The notes under the pieces were generated by a model. The model saw only the letters and a list, made by a program, of their open reading frames with translations, was not told where the DNA came from and searched no databases. From an uncultured Kiloniellaceae bacterium (GTDB taxonomy: Bacteria > Pseudomonadota > Alphaproteobacteria > Kiloniellales > Kiloniellaceae), in NCBI GenBank assembly GCA_947493695.1, contig CANLSF010000003.1, positions 62,001 through 126,000 of the forward strand: a stretch of 64,000 nt of DNA, given 5' to 3'. Positions within the stretch are counted from its first letter, which is position 1, and each line of letters begins with the position of its first letter. Made by a program: the position numbers and the translations under genes. Below, piece after piece: positions 26,829 through 34,654 of this stretch.

Positions 26829-26953
26829 GCGCTCAATCAAGCTCTCGAGGATAAGGTTTTCTGAGGTGGAACAGCGGGCGTGGAGGCGCTCAAAAACGAG
26901 CTGACCTGCCATTTATTTCGGGTGTAGGAGCGTTCCGCTTTGCGAAACGCTTG

Positions 26954-27044
26954 TGGCGGAGAGAGAGGGATTCGAACCCTCGATACGCGATTAACGTATA
27001 CTCCCTTAGCAGGGGAGCGCCTTCAGCCACTCGGCCATCTCTCC
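26954..27044 (-). tRNA. tRNA-Ser (anticodon GCU)
   Basis: The minus strand reads GGAGAGATGGCCGAGTGGCT from 27044, the usual 5' end of a class II tRNA. The anticodon loop CTGCTAA gives anticodon GCT (serine, AGC/AGU codons). There is a long variable arm (GTATACGTTAATCGCGTAT), a T-loop GGGTTCGAATCCC, and an acceptor stem closing as CTCTCC-G with an encoded CCA (26956-26954). All stems pair. Confidence 0.97.
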
Positions 27045-27244
27045 GTTCGCGCGAAGCGGCTGAATATCTATGGTTTTTACGGGCCGATGTAAATCGAAAA
27101 ATCATGCTTTCCGAAGAACGGCGGGAAAGCTGATGATCTCCGACTCCAAGGCCTGACAGCTTCAACCCTATTCGAGGCATCGCGCAGTCAGCCCTGCCCG
27201 TCCCAAAATGAGGCAGCCCGCGCCTTCGGCGACCTATTCAATTA

Positions 27245-27955
27245 TCACAACAAGGTACCTGACAGGGCGGCAGTCAGTTCCGGACCCTCGTTGCGAACAT
27301 TACCGACGTCCGGCCCGACTCGCTGGGCCCTTAGCAACTGACTTGGATACTGACCGGCGACCCGGAGGGCGTCGCTCACATCGGCCGTCAACCAGGTCTC
27401 GTAATCCTCAGGCTGAAGGATGACCGGCATGCGCTTGTAGATGTCGGCCATCACCTCATTTGCATCGGTTGTCAGGATGGTAAAACTGTAAAAATCGACG
27501 ACTTCGCCTTTGAAAACCCCACGCCAGGCCGTCCAGAGCCCGGCCATGAAGAAGATGCGTCCGTCCTGCTCGTTGATCATCCACGGCCTGCCCTTGCCCT
27601 GCCATTCATAGAAAAACGCCGCAGGTATGAGGCAACGCTGCGATTTCAGCGGGCCACGGTAACTGGCCTTTTCCATCACCTCTTCCGACTTCGCGTTAAA
27701 AGTCGCAAACTTGAGCTCCTCGAGCGGCTTATGGAACCACTCCGGCACCAGGCCGAAGCGCGCCATCGCACAGCGCAGTTCGTGCAGGTCACTGAGCACC
27801 ACAGGCGCGAGTTGGGTCGGCGCGATGTTGTAACGCGGCTCCAGATCGAACGCCGGCGGCTCCAGATCGAACGCCGGCGGCGCCAGCCCGGTCAAGCCAA
27901 GGGCGTCAACAACCTCTTTCCAGGTCAGGCGCGCAATTCCGTAACGTCCACACAT
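27245..27955 (-). CDS. SRAP (SOS response-associated peptidase) family protein, YedK/HMCES type
   Basis: SRAP proteins form a covalent thiazolidine link to abasic sites in single-stranded DNA through Cys2 and shield them. The 236-residue protein starts MCGRYG, keeping Cys2. Asn43 (YNIAPTQ), Asn87 (FNAKSE) and Glu117 (AFFYEWQG) are also in place. At the position where the family normally has His (IHxRMP) it has Tyr173 (DIYKRMPVIL). It also carries a 7-residue duplication (PPAFDLE twice, residues 27-40) encoded by a 21-bp tandem repeat. A GTTC-N7-GTTC LexA-type box lies 40 bases upstream of the start, so SOS induction is likely. Confidence 0.92.
   Translation of the reverse strand: MCGRYGIARLTWKEVVDALGLTGLAPPAFDLEPPAFDLEPRYNIAPTQLAPVVLSDLHELRCAMARFGLVPEWFHKPLEELKFATFNAKSEEVMEKASYRGPLKSQRCLIPAAFFYEWQGKGRPWMINEQDGRIFFMAGLWTAWRGVFKGEVVDFYSFTILTTDANEVMADIYKRMPVILQPEDYETWLTADVSDALRVAGQYPSQLLRAQRVGPDVGNVRNEGPELTAALSGTLL
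27837..27878. repeat. 21-bp perfect tandem duplication inside the SRAP gene
   Basis: Two adjacent identical copies of a 21-base unit, GGCTCCAGATCGAACGCCGGC, at 27837-27857 and 27858-27878. They keep the reading frame and duplicate seven residues in a surface loop before the YNIAPTQ motif. Likely a recent slippage event. Confidence 0.95.
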
Positions 27956-27994
27956 GCGGACAGTCTACGTAAAAATTGGTAATAAATCCACATT

Positions 27995-28009
27995 GTTCTC
28001 TTTTTGTTC
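27995..28009. promoter_or_regulatory. LexA-type SOS box (GTTC-N7-GTTC)
   Basis: GTTC at 27995-27998 and GTTC at 28006-28009 are spaced by exactly seven bases (TCTTTTT). This is the direct-repeat LexA operator described for Alphaproteobacteria. It lies between the divergent SRAP gene (start 27955) and the small ORF at 28028, and is directly followed by a TATACT element (28011-28016) pointing at the small ORF. LexA binding here could repress both genes. Confidence 0.75.
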
Positions 28010-28027
28010 TTATACTAATGTCACCTC

Positions 28028-28222
28028 ATGTTCGATGAAATCTCCAGCAAAATCACCCAGGCGCTCAAGCGATCAAGGGTTCTCGTCAGAGTAAAAGGCC
28101 AGGATCCGGACACAGGATACCGGGTGGCAGCCAGATACGTGATTGAAGAGCTGGAGCGTTCCTATGAGATCCGCAGGAGGCATATTGTTACCGGACACAA
28201 GACTCCGGATAACAAGGGCTAG
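28028..28222 (+). CDS. Small unknown protein, possibly SOS-controlled
   Basis: A 64-residue, basic, soluble-looking protein not recognised as any family. It begins MFDEISSKITQALKRSRVLV, contains DTGYRVAARYVIEELERSYEI, and predicts mostly helix with one possible beta strand; there is no signal or membrane segment. It lacks a ribosome site. A TATACT -10 element ends 11 bases upstream, so the transcript would start about five bases before the ATG and be nearly leaderless. The adjacent LexA-type box suggests DNA-damage induction together with the SRAP gene. The coding call rests on the promoter context and codon pattern and is not certain. Confidence 0.5.
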   Translation: MFDEISSKITQALKRSRVLVRVKGQDPDTGYRVAARYVIEELERSYEIRRRHIVTGHKTPDNKG

Positions 28223-28309
28223 ATAGGCGGAAAGCTCGACGCCCCTCGCCCGAACCCGACCCGGAAAATCCTGGTCTACCGCATGCTGAGCGCGATCGTC
28301 GGTTCCTGG

Positions 28310-28735
28310 TTACGGAAGTTCGACCACGCGCCAGTAATGATCTATCAGCTTCATTGCCTCTGAAAAGCTGTTGGCAACGTTGGATTTCACGATATATCCG
28401 GCAACATGCTTTTCATAGGCCGACAGCCTATCGCGATCGTCTTTGGATGTGGTCAAAACGAAGACCACGGACGTACTGAGCTCCGGGTCACTGCGAAGTT
28501 CAGCCAAAAACTCGAGGCCGTTCATGCGCGGCATGTTGAGATCAAGCAAGATCAGAAAAGGGGCACTGACCTTTTCCCGGCCATTCTGTCCGCGAAGATG
28601 CTCCAGCGCCTCCCTGCCGTCTCGCGCAACAAGCAGAGGATTGCAGATTCGGAGCTCGCTGAGCGAACGTTCGATGGCTTTCACATCAACTTCATCATCC
28701 TCAACGAGGAGAAAAGTTACCGTTTTATCAGTCAT
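28310..28735 (-). CDS. Single-domain response regulator (Rcp1/CheY-like)
   Basis: A 141-residue stand-alone receiver domain with acidic pocket Glu12-Asp13-Asp14 (LLVEDDEVD), phospho-acceptor Asp65 (LILLDLNMPRMNG), Thr95 (FVLTTSK) and Lys117 (GYIVKSN). The LLVEDDEVD...DLNMPRMNGLEFL form is that of Rcp1-type regulators, which pair with phytochrome-like or PAS kinases carrying SHDLKAPLR H-boxes. No DNA-binding output is present, so it passes the signal to another protein. It is the next gene downstream of the sensor kinase on the same strand (217-base gap), which is its likely partner. Confidence 0.92.
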   Translation of the reverse strand: MTDKTVTFLLVEDDEVDVKAIERSLSELRICNPLLVARDGREALEHLRGQNGREKVSAPFLILLDLNMPRMNGLEFLAELRSDPELSTSVVFVLTTSKDDRDRLSAYEKHVAGYIVKSNVANSFSEAMKLIDHYWRVVELP

Positions 28736-28952
28736 GTTACAGTCACACTATCGGCACAAGACGGTTGGTCCGCCTGGAAATATTCAGGGATACAGCCTCG
28801 AAGTGTAACGCCAATTGTTTATTGTAAACAAGCTGGCGAACTAAATGAGCACGCAGGTTGAATCGCTTTACAACTTGAGAAGTGTAAAATTTTGCGCCGC
28901 CAAGGCGGAATAACGGCACCGTCAGGAGACAGCAGTTTCGGTCTCTTCTCAA

Positions 28953-31385
28953 CTAACCGGCCGCAACAGCTCTCTCGGTTTCGGCACTCACACGCAATTG
29001 CCATAACTTGGGCCAGGTGAAGTTGAAACGCGTACCGCGTCCGCTTGCAGGATCAGACACAATTTCAATGGAACAGTCGGCTACCTGGAGTTGCTTATTT
29101 ACGATCGCCAATCCCATACCGCTTCCTTCCACTTCGTCCCGGCCCTTAAGGGTCTGGAAGACGCCAAAGACACGTTCGTGAAACTCTGGCTCGATACCCG
29201 GTCCATCATCCTGCACAGAAAACGCATAACAGTCGTCCTGCTCCACAACCCCGACAGTGATCGTTCCCTCATTGAGGTCATGGTGCTTGATCGCGTTCGA
29301 CAGGAGATTCCGGAAGATCTGATGGAAAGGCGCCTTGGCTGTTACGAAACTCGGGAATTCGCCCTGCAGGATCAGCCTGAAATTCTTTCCCTGCATTACC
29401 AGATCAAATTCACTTTCAATGACCAGCCTGGCGTCGACGCCTCCGACCTTTTCATCCGACCGCCCGACGCGGGAGAACTTGAGCAAATCATCGAGCAATG
29501 CTTCCAGACGGGCGATCCGGCCCCGCAGAAGCGTCATGTTTTCTTTGCTCTCGTCATTCATCACCGCGCCCATATCGGCTTCGATCCAGGTGGCGAGATT
29601 ATCGATACCGCGCAACGGCGCCTTAAGATCGTGCGAGGCCACGTAGGCAAACTGAGCGAGTTCGGTGTTCGAGCGCTTGAGTTCCTCGGACTGCAGGGCC
29701 AACTTTGTTTCGGTCAATTTACGCTCTGTGATATCCGCAATGGAGCCCACCATCCGCACGGGATCCCCTACCTCATTCCGCGAAGCAAGGCCGTTTGCAT
29801 GGAACCAGAGGTATTCGCCCGACTTGTGGCGTAGGCGGTATTCCAAATCAAAAGGTGTCGCGTCATCAAAATGCGTCTGCACAACACGCGTCAGTTCATC
29901 GAGGTCATCAGGATGGATTAGGGACTTGAAAGAAGAGAAGCTCGCAGGAAGTTCCCCCACCTCATAGCCAAGCAGACGGTAAAAGTTCGGCGACCAGTAC
30001 TCTTCGTCCTCATTAATATTAATCCAGTCCCAAATCCCGACACTCGAACCCTCAGCCGCCAGAGCGAAGCGCTCTTCACTTTCTTTCAATGCAACAGTCT
30101 GACGCCGGAGCTCCATTTCCTGGTCGCGCAGTAGAATTGAGTTGTTGCGGAACACGCGAACGGCATTGGCAAGCGCGCCGAGCTCATCCTGGCCATGAAC
30201 ATGTATTCGCGATTCATGGTCGCCTCTAGCCAGATCAAGGGTCGCCGAGGTCAGAGTTTCGAGCCGCTTTACGATCTGCCGGCTCACAATAAAAACGATG
30301 ATCAGTGAAGACCCGACCAGGGCCATGGCAACAATAACGGTCAAAAGAATGCGGCTGGAGGAAATAGCGTCAGACGCAAACACCGCTTCCTCGGAAATTG
30401 CGTCTTCAGCCTGCTGCAAGAGAGCCGCGGCGCGCTGGTTGATGACTTCAGAAATCTCCACGATGTTTGCATGGAGACGATCGATTCTATCCTGCAGCCT
30501 CAACACCTCAGCGCTTGAAAGAAACACGCTCTCAGGTCCGGATACAGCAGAGGACAAGTCACGAAGGGAACCACCGATCTTTGTGCGTAGCTCTGTATCC
30601 TCCAAGCTCGACACCAGGCGAACCAGCGCACGCAGATCAAGATCGATCTCCGACTTCAATATACCCAGGCGATGCATATCGCGCTCGAACGAGCTCCGAT
30701 CAAGCTTGTGGGTAAGCGATTCAGCGCGAAACTGCAGTTCGATAAGTTGCTCGATACCTTCGATATCAGAACCGGTCACGCGATCAAAAAGCCCAAGGAA
30801 CTCTTCTGTTACCGCGTCCCCTTCATGCAGGGACTCCCTTAGCCGGTCGCTGTTCTCTATGAACTTGGAAGAGGACTCGATGACTATCGGCTTCACCGAC
30901 TCCAGTATCGCTTTTGCAGACGCATGCGCACGTTCGAGCTGCCTGCTCTGGCGCCTCTGTGCGCCGATGCGTTCTGCGACCTGTCTTTCCTGAGAAATTC
31001 GACTTGCCGACAATTGTGCAACCAGATCATCAAGGTGCCCGACAAGGCCGGTCGCCGTTCCGCTCTTCCTCAAGCGGCGAATCAGCGTAGGCAACTGAGT
31101 CAGCTGCGCCTCGATGCTGACGGTCTGATAGCTCAGCTCATTTTGAGAGGTGACCCCGGCGAGCGCAGAAGTCGAAGTGGTGAGTACAAAGGTTTGCTGC
31201 ACCAGTTGCTCAGCGACAATCATCGAAGGGACAGCCTGATCGACAATCCGCGTCTGTGCCTCTTCTATGACGCTGTAGCTGACGAAAGCAACGGCCGCGG
31301 CAGCGAAAGACAATCCCGAGACAGCATAAAATGCAATTCTCAAGCGCGCGCCAACACCCAGTCCTTTAACCCACTTTACAATCAT
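28953..31385 (-). CDS. Sensor histidine kinase with TorS-like periplasmic sensor, HAMP and PAS domains
   Basis: An 810-residue inner-membrane kinase. Order: TM1 about 17-39, a roughly 300-residue all-helical periplasmic domain (40-344), TM2 345-369, HAMP 370-422, PAS/PAC 433-555 (YRLLGYEVGELPASF...DITERK), HisKA with His585 (YVASHDLKAPLRGI), and HATPase with N box RNLLSNAIKHHD near 692, G1 DDGPGIE near 726 and G2 GSGMGLAIVNK near 754. The sensor start AVPSMIVAEQLVQQTFVLTT and the helical pattern resemble the TorS sensor, which binds a periplasmic binding protein. There is no receiver domain; the single-domain regulator downstream is the likely target. A solute-binding protein gene is divergent across 116 bases. 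Confidence 0.9.
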   Translation of the reverse strand: MIVKWVKGLGVGARLRIAFYAVSGLSFAAAAVAFVSYSVIEEAQTRIVDQAVPSMIVAEQLVQQTFVLTTSTSALAGVTSQNELSYQTVSIEAQLTQLPTLIRRLRKSGTATGLVGHLDDLVAQLSASRISQERQVAERIGAQRRQSRQLERAHASAKAILESVKPIVIESSSKFIENSDRLRESLHEGDAVTEEFLGLFDRVTGSDIEGIEQLIELQFRAESLTHKLDRSSFERDMHRLGILKSEIDLDLRALVRLVSSLEDTELRTKIGGSLRDLSSAVSGPESVFLSSAEVLRLQDRIDRLHANIVEISEVINQRAAALLQQAEDAISEEAVFASDAISSSRILLTVIVAMALVGSSLIIVFIVSRQIVKRLETLTSATLDLARGDHESRIHVHGQDELGALANAVRVFRNNSILLRDQEMELRRQTVALKESEERFALAAEGSSVGIWDWININEDEEYWSPNFYRLLGYEVGELPASFSSFKSLIHPDDLDELTRVVQTHFDDATPFDLEYRLRHKSGEYLWFHANGLASRNEVGDPVRMVGSIADITERKLTETKLALQSEELKRSNTELAQFAYVASHDLKAPLRGIDNLATWIEADMGAVMNDESKENMTLLRGRIARLEALLDDLLKFSRVGRSDEKVGGVDARLVIESEFDLVMQGKNFRLILQGEFPSFVTAKAPFHQIFRNLLSNAIKHHDLNEGTITVGVVEQDDCYAFSVQDDGPGIEPEFHERVFGVFQTLKGRDEVEGSGMGLAIVNKQLQVADCSIEIVSDPASGRGTRFNFTWPKLWQLRVSAETERAVAAG

Positions 31386-31501
31386 CGAATTCTTATCATC
31401 TGCTCTTTTTCGCGTCCTCCGAATTACAATAATAAACGTAACAACTCATAAATGCCTGATATACTATTATTTAAATTACTTAATGCATCGCGGGAAATAG
31501 C

Positions 31502-32989
31502 ATGGTCGGCAACTCTCCCTTTGGTGGCGTATCGCGTCGACAACTCCTGTACAGAGGTGCGGGAGCGGCATTGATCGGCGCCGGTTTCACGCTCCCAACC
31601 ACAAGCCTTTACGGCCAAACAGCACCGTTCTCACTTAACGGTCTCCACAGTGAAATCATGCAAAAGGTCAAATCGCTGGCCGCTCAGCGTGGGGTAGAGC
31701 TCTCAATTCTGCAACCTGAAGGTTCTTTGGGGAACATCAAACCTCTTGGCGATATTTTCTCAGAAGCGACAGGCGTTAAAATCAGTTACATCGAGGAGCC
31801 GGTCGACGACATCAATACGCAAATGATCATCGACAAGCTGTCCAACGCAGGCAGATTCGATCTCGCTTTGCCGGCGACCTTCGGGCTGCCCGATCTCATC
31901 GAGGCCGGTACTTTGCTTAACCTCGATGATCTTGCGGCACGCTATGCACCTGCTGACTTTCAGCGGGACGCTCTCTTCTCAATCGGCGACTACTACAAAG
32001 GCAGTCTCTACGGCTATCAAACCGACGGCGATACCTATCTGATGTTTTATAACCGAAGCTGGTTGGAGAACGCGGAGGAAAAGGAGCGCTTCGCAAACCT
32101 GCATGGGTATGAGCTGAAAGTCCCCGATACCTGGGCAGAGCTCGACACCATGATGGCTTTTTTCCATCGGCCGGATCAGAAGCGCTATGGCGGCGCCTTG
32201 TTTAGAAGCGCGAATTACGTCGCCTGGGAGTGGTGGACTCGATTTCACGCAAAAGGTTACTGGCCGTTTACAGAGGACATGGACCCGCAGATCAACAACG
32301 AAGCCGGAGAAGAAGCACTCGACGAACTGATCGCCGCTTCCAGACATCTCTACCCTGATGCCGCTACAAATGGTCTTTTCGACAACTGGAAGGCTTTCGC
32401 CGACGGTCAGATTTTCTGCAATATAGGCTGGGGCGGGACCCAAAAATTTCTGAACGGACCAGATTCGGCAATCCGCGGCAGACTTGCTTTCGGACCGACA
32501 CCCGGCGGCATCGTCGAGGGTGAACTCCTGCAGACGCCCTACTTCAACTGGGGCTGGAACTACACGGTTTCCAGCACGACGAAGGAACCCGAGATCGCCT
32601 ATCTCTTTGCGCTCTTCGCCTGCAGCCCCGAGATGTCAACGATCGCCGTGCAGCACCGTGAGGGCTACTTCGACCCCTTCCGCGAGGAGCACTACGACGA
32701 CCCCATGATCACCGAAGTCTACAGTGCCGAGTTTTTGGATGCTCATAAGGCCTCCATGCAGAAGAGTATTCCCGACCTCTACCTTCAGGGTCAGGGCGAG
32801 TACTTCGATGCCTTGCGGGAGAATATTATCAGAGCGTACAACGATGAAATCAGCTGTAAGGAAGCCCTGGACACCACAGCAAAGCAATGGCGTAAAACCA
32901 CGCGGCGCATGGGACGGCAGAGCCAAACCGAACAATGGAATTTTCTAAAGTCGCAGTATCCCGACGCGATTCGCGCGCGCCTGATCTAG
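31502..32989 (+). CDS. Tat-exported extracellular solute-binding protein (family 1-like), orphan
   Basis: A 495-residue periplasmic binding protein with a Tat signal (SRRQLLYRG, residues 11-19, then a hydrophobic stretch and a likely cleavage near residue 39). The mature part has the bilobal pattern of sugar/polyamine-type binding proteins: FSEATGVKISYIEEPVDD near 90, RFDLALPATFGLPDLIEAG near 120, YGYQTDGDTYLMFYNRSWL near 170, and WGWNYTVSSTTKEPEIAYLF near 345. No ABC permease or ATPase gene is in the neighbourhood. It is divergent from a sensor kinase with a TorS-like periplasmic domain, so a ligand-presenting role is plausible. Alternatively it serves a transporter encoded elsewhere. Confidence 0.85.
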   Translation: MVGNSPFGGVSRRQLLYRGAGAALIGAGFTLPTTSLYGQTAPFSLNGLHSEIMQKVKSLAAQRGVELSILQPEGSLGNIKPLGDIFSEATGVKISYIEEPVDDINTQMIIDKLSNAGRFDLALPATFGLPDLIEAGTLLNLDDLAARYAPADFQRDALFSIGDYYKGSLYGYQTDGDTYLMFYNRSWLENAEEKERFANLHGYELKVPDTWAELDTMMAFFHRPDQKRYGGALFRSANYVAWEWWTRFHAKGYWPFTEDMDPQINNEAGEEALDELIAASRHLYPDAATNGLFDNWKAFADGQIFCNIGWGGTQKFLNGPDSAIRGRLAFGPTPGGIVEGELLQTPYFNWGWNYTVSSTTKEPEIAYLFALFACSPEMSTIAVQHREGYFDPFREEHYDDPMITEVYSAEFLDAHKASMQKSIPDLYLQGQGEYFDALRENIIRAYNDEISCKEALDTTAKQWRKTTRRMGRQSQTEQWNFLKSQYPDAIRARLI

Positions 32990-33351
32990 GTTGAGCAGTT
33001 GAAGAGCGTCTTGGCGGGTTGAGGTGCGTTTCCCGCAGGTTCGAACACCTTCTGCCCCGCAAAGAGCCACCCCGCTCTACTTTCGACTATGCAGCTTCGA
33101 TCAACAGCGGCGCACGTTAAAAGCCGATATGGAAACGGCAGAGCGGCCCGGAACCAGCGTATCCGAGCCGCTCTGTTTTCCACTATCGCAACGAGATGCA
33201 ATAGCAGTGCATTTATTTTAACGCGTTCCTCGTGTCTGCCACTCAACGCAGATACACATGGTCTCCTAAATCAGGGCAAAACAGCCTGCCCTTTCATTCG
33301 GATCGCGTATGGTCAAAGCCGGCTCGCGGTTCGACCTGAACCGGATCGGCC
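32990..33351. other. Intergenic region between the solute-binding protein and porin genes
   Basis: About 360 bases between convergent genes. Apart from the hairpin with T run at 33139-33179, nothing recognisable is present; the short open frames here have no ribosome sites. Confidence 0.4.
33139..33179 (+). terminator. Terminator downstream of the solute-binding protein gene
   Basis: CAGAGCGGC (33139-33147) pairs with GCCGCTCTG (33167-33175), extended inside by CGGA/TCCG, and is followed by TTTT at 33176-33179. It lies about 150 bases after the solute-binding protein stop. Confidence 0.75.
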
Positions 33352-34458
33352 CTAGAAGCTCAGGACCAAACCTGTCACAACGCCCCAGCCTTCGTTGCTG
33401 CTGTCGGCGGCATCGCCGTCGTATTCAGTCGCAAAGATGGAACCGATGACATCGATGCCCGGACCAATGCCATAGCTGCCGGAAAGCATGACCGTGTCGT
33501 TCTCGTCATCGCCGTCCGTGCCGACCAGTCCCTCAACTTCGCCGTGGAAGTAAGACAAGCTGACCGCTGAGGCGTCCCAGGCATAGGAGACACCAATGTC
33601 GTAGCCCTCGCCGTCAAAAGACGTCGCAGTGTCGGTGCCAGCGCCGGCATTGCCCTCGGTGTGGGCATAGGAACCGCCGACCGTGAAGCCCGCATAGCCG
33701 ACATTGAAGCCAAGGCTGTAGCCCTCGGCATCGTCGTCGCCGCCGTTAGGCGCCGATGCTGTTAAAAAGCCGGCTGCCAGCGCAAGATCGACTTCACCGA
33801 GGGTCTCGACAAAGTTGATACCAACGGCAAATCCGTCTTCGTAGAGATCTTCCGCAGGCTGTGCGTTGTTGTCGCGCTCGAACTCGGGAATGTAGGAGAC
33901 ACCGACCTGAACACCTGAAAACCGCGGCGTGAAGTAGGTGACCTTGTTGGCTTTATCTTCCCCAAGGAACAGAAACGTCGACTCGAAAGCCGAATCCGCA
34001 TCGGAAGACGTGGTGTTTTCGATCCAGTCAGAAACATCGCCATCGTTCAGGCCGATACCGACATCAGGAGCTGCGTACTGCATAATTGCCGCAGCATTGT
34101 CCCGCGATCCGAACTCGCCCCGACCGAAGTCACCCTCGACATAAGCAAAGCTCTCGGCAATCTGAGATTCGTCATCCGTGTTACCGTTGAGAACCACTGC
34201 AGCACCGAAACTAATGCCGTTGTCCAGAGTCGTCTCGCCGCCGAACTCCACCTCGGTGTCGCTCTTTTGGTCGAAGTGATCCTGGGCAGTGTCGTTGTCG
34301 GCATAACCGAAGAACTGCTCCATATACCCGGAAAGACCGAGTTTGATAGGTTCTTCAGCCTGAGCGCCGGCCGCGCCCGTGAGCACGAGCGCAAATGCCG
34401 ATGCCGCAATCAGCGAAGCACGGCTGGACCCGCCCAGTAATTTATTTCGAAAACTCAA
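33352..34458 (-). CDS. Outer-membrane porin
   Basis: A 368-residue trimeric-porin-type beta barrel that lets small solutes cross the outer membrane. It has a signal peptide (SLIAASAFALVLTGAAGAQA, cleavage near residue 34), then KLGLSGYMEQFFGYAD and alternating amphipathic strands rich in Gly, Tyr and Asp, ending in the typical aromatic C-terminus (VVTGLVLSF, last residue Phe). The TTG at 34458 is chosen as start because GGAAAGGAACGAAG lies directly upstream and the length fits; an in-frame TTG at 34497 has no ribosome site. Several Asp-rich loops may bind cations. A 23-bp palindrome lies 113 bases upstream. Confidence 0.9.
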   Translation of the reverse strand: MSFRNKLLGGSSRASLIAASAFALVLTGAAGAQAEEPIKLGLSGYMEQFFGYADNDTAQDHFDQKSDTEVEFGGETTLDNGISFGAAVVLNGNTDDESQIAESFAYVEGDFGRGEFGSRDNAAAIMQYAAPDVGIGLNDGDVSDWIENTTSSDADSAFESTFLFLGEDKANKVTYFTPRFSGVQVGVSYIPEFERDNNAQPAEDLYEDGFAVGINFVETLGEVDLALAAGFLTASAPNGGDDDAEGYSLGFNVGYAGFTVGGSYAHTEGNAGAGTDTATSFDGEGYDIGVSYAWDASAVSLSYFHGEVEGLVGTDGDDENDTVMLSGSYGIGPGIDVIGSIFATEYDGDAADSSNEGWGVVTGLVLSF

Positions 34459-34570
34459 CTTCGTTCCTTTCCACAACTCGCCCGGTTGCGCCCCCAATTT
34501 TCAGAAACACGCACAAGGCATTCATCCAATGGCATGTCTTGGCATTGCCAAGGCGTGCAGCATTGATTTC

Positions 34571-34593
34571 GAAACGTAATGTTATTACATTTC
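34571..34593. promoter_or_regulatory. 23-bp quasi-palindrome in the porin promoter (Zur/Fur-family-like)
   Basis: GAAACGTAAT (34571-34580) and ATTACATTTC (34584-34593) are inverted copies with one mismatch, separated by GTT. Nine of eleven base pairs match. Size and GTAAT/ATTAC core resemble operators of Fur-family repressors, in particular Zur boxes with GAAATGTTAT/ATAACATTTC halves. It lies about 113 bases upstream of the porin start. Assignment to Zur is inference. Confidence 0.5.
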
Positions 34594-34637
34594 AATTGAT
34601 AAGACCATAGTTAACGATTTGCAATTTTGCAAGCGCG

Positions 34638-34654
34638 ACTCATTATCATTCTCG
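34638..34654. promoter_or_regulatory. Possible Fur-type iron box upstream of the porin
   Basis: The minus strand reads CGAGAATGATAATGAG, close to a Fur box made of GATAAT-type hexamers (GAGAAT then GATAAT). It is about 180 bases upstream of the porin start. The third hexamer matches poorly, so this is weak. Confidence 0.3.

Noticed and set aside
26930-26951. Terminator for tRNA-Ser
   Set aside because: AGCGTT/AACGCT pairing is short and not followed by T residues on the tRNA strand.
28953-31385. Hybrid histidine kinase like TorS itself
   Set aside because: The protein ends after the ATPase domain; no receiver or Hpt domain is present.
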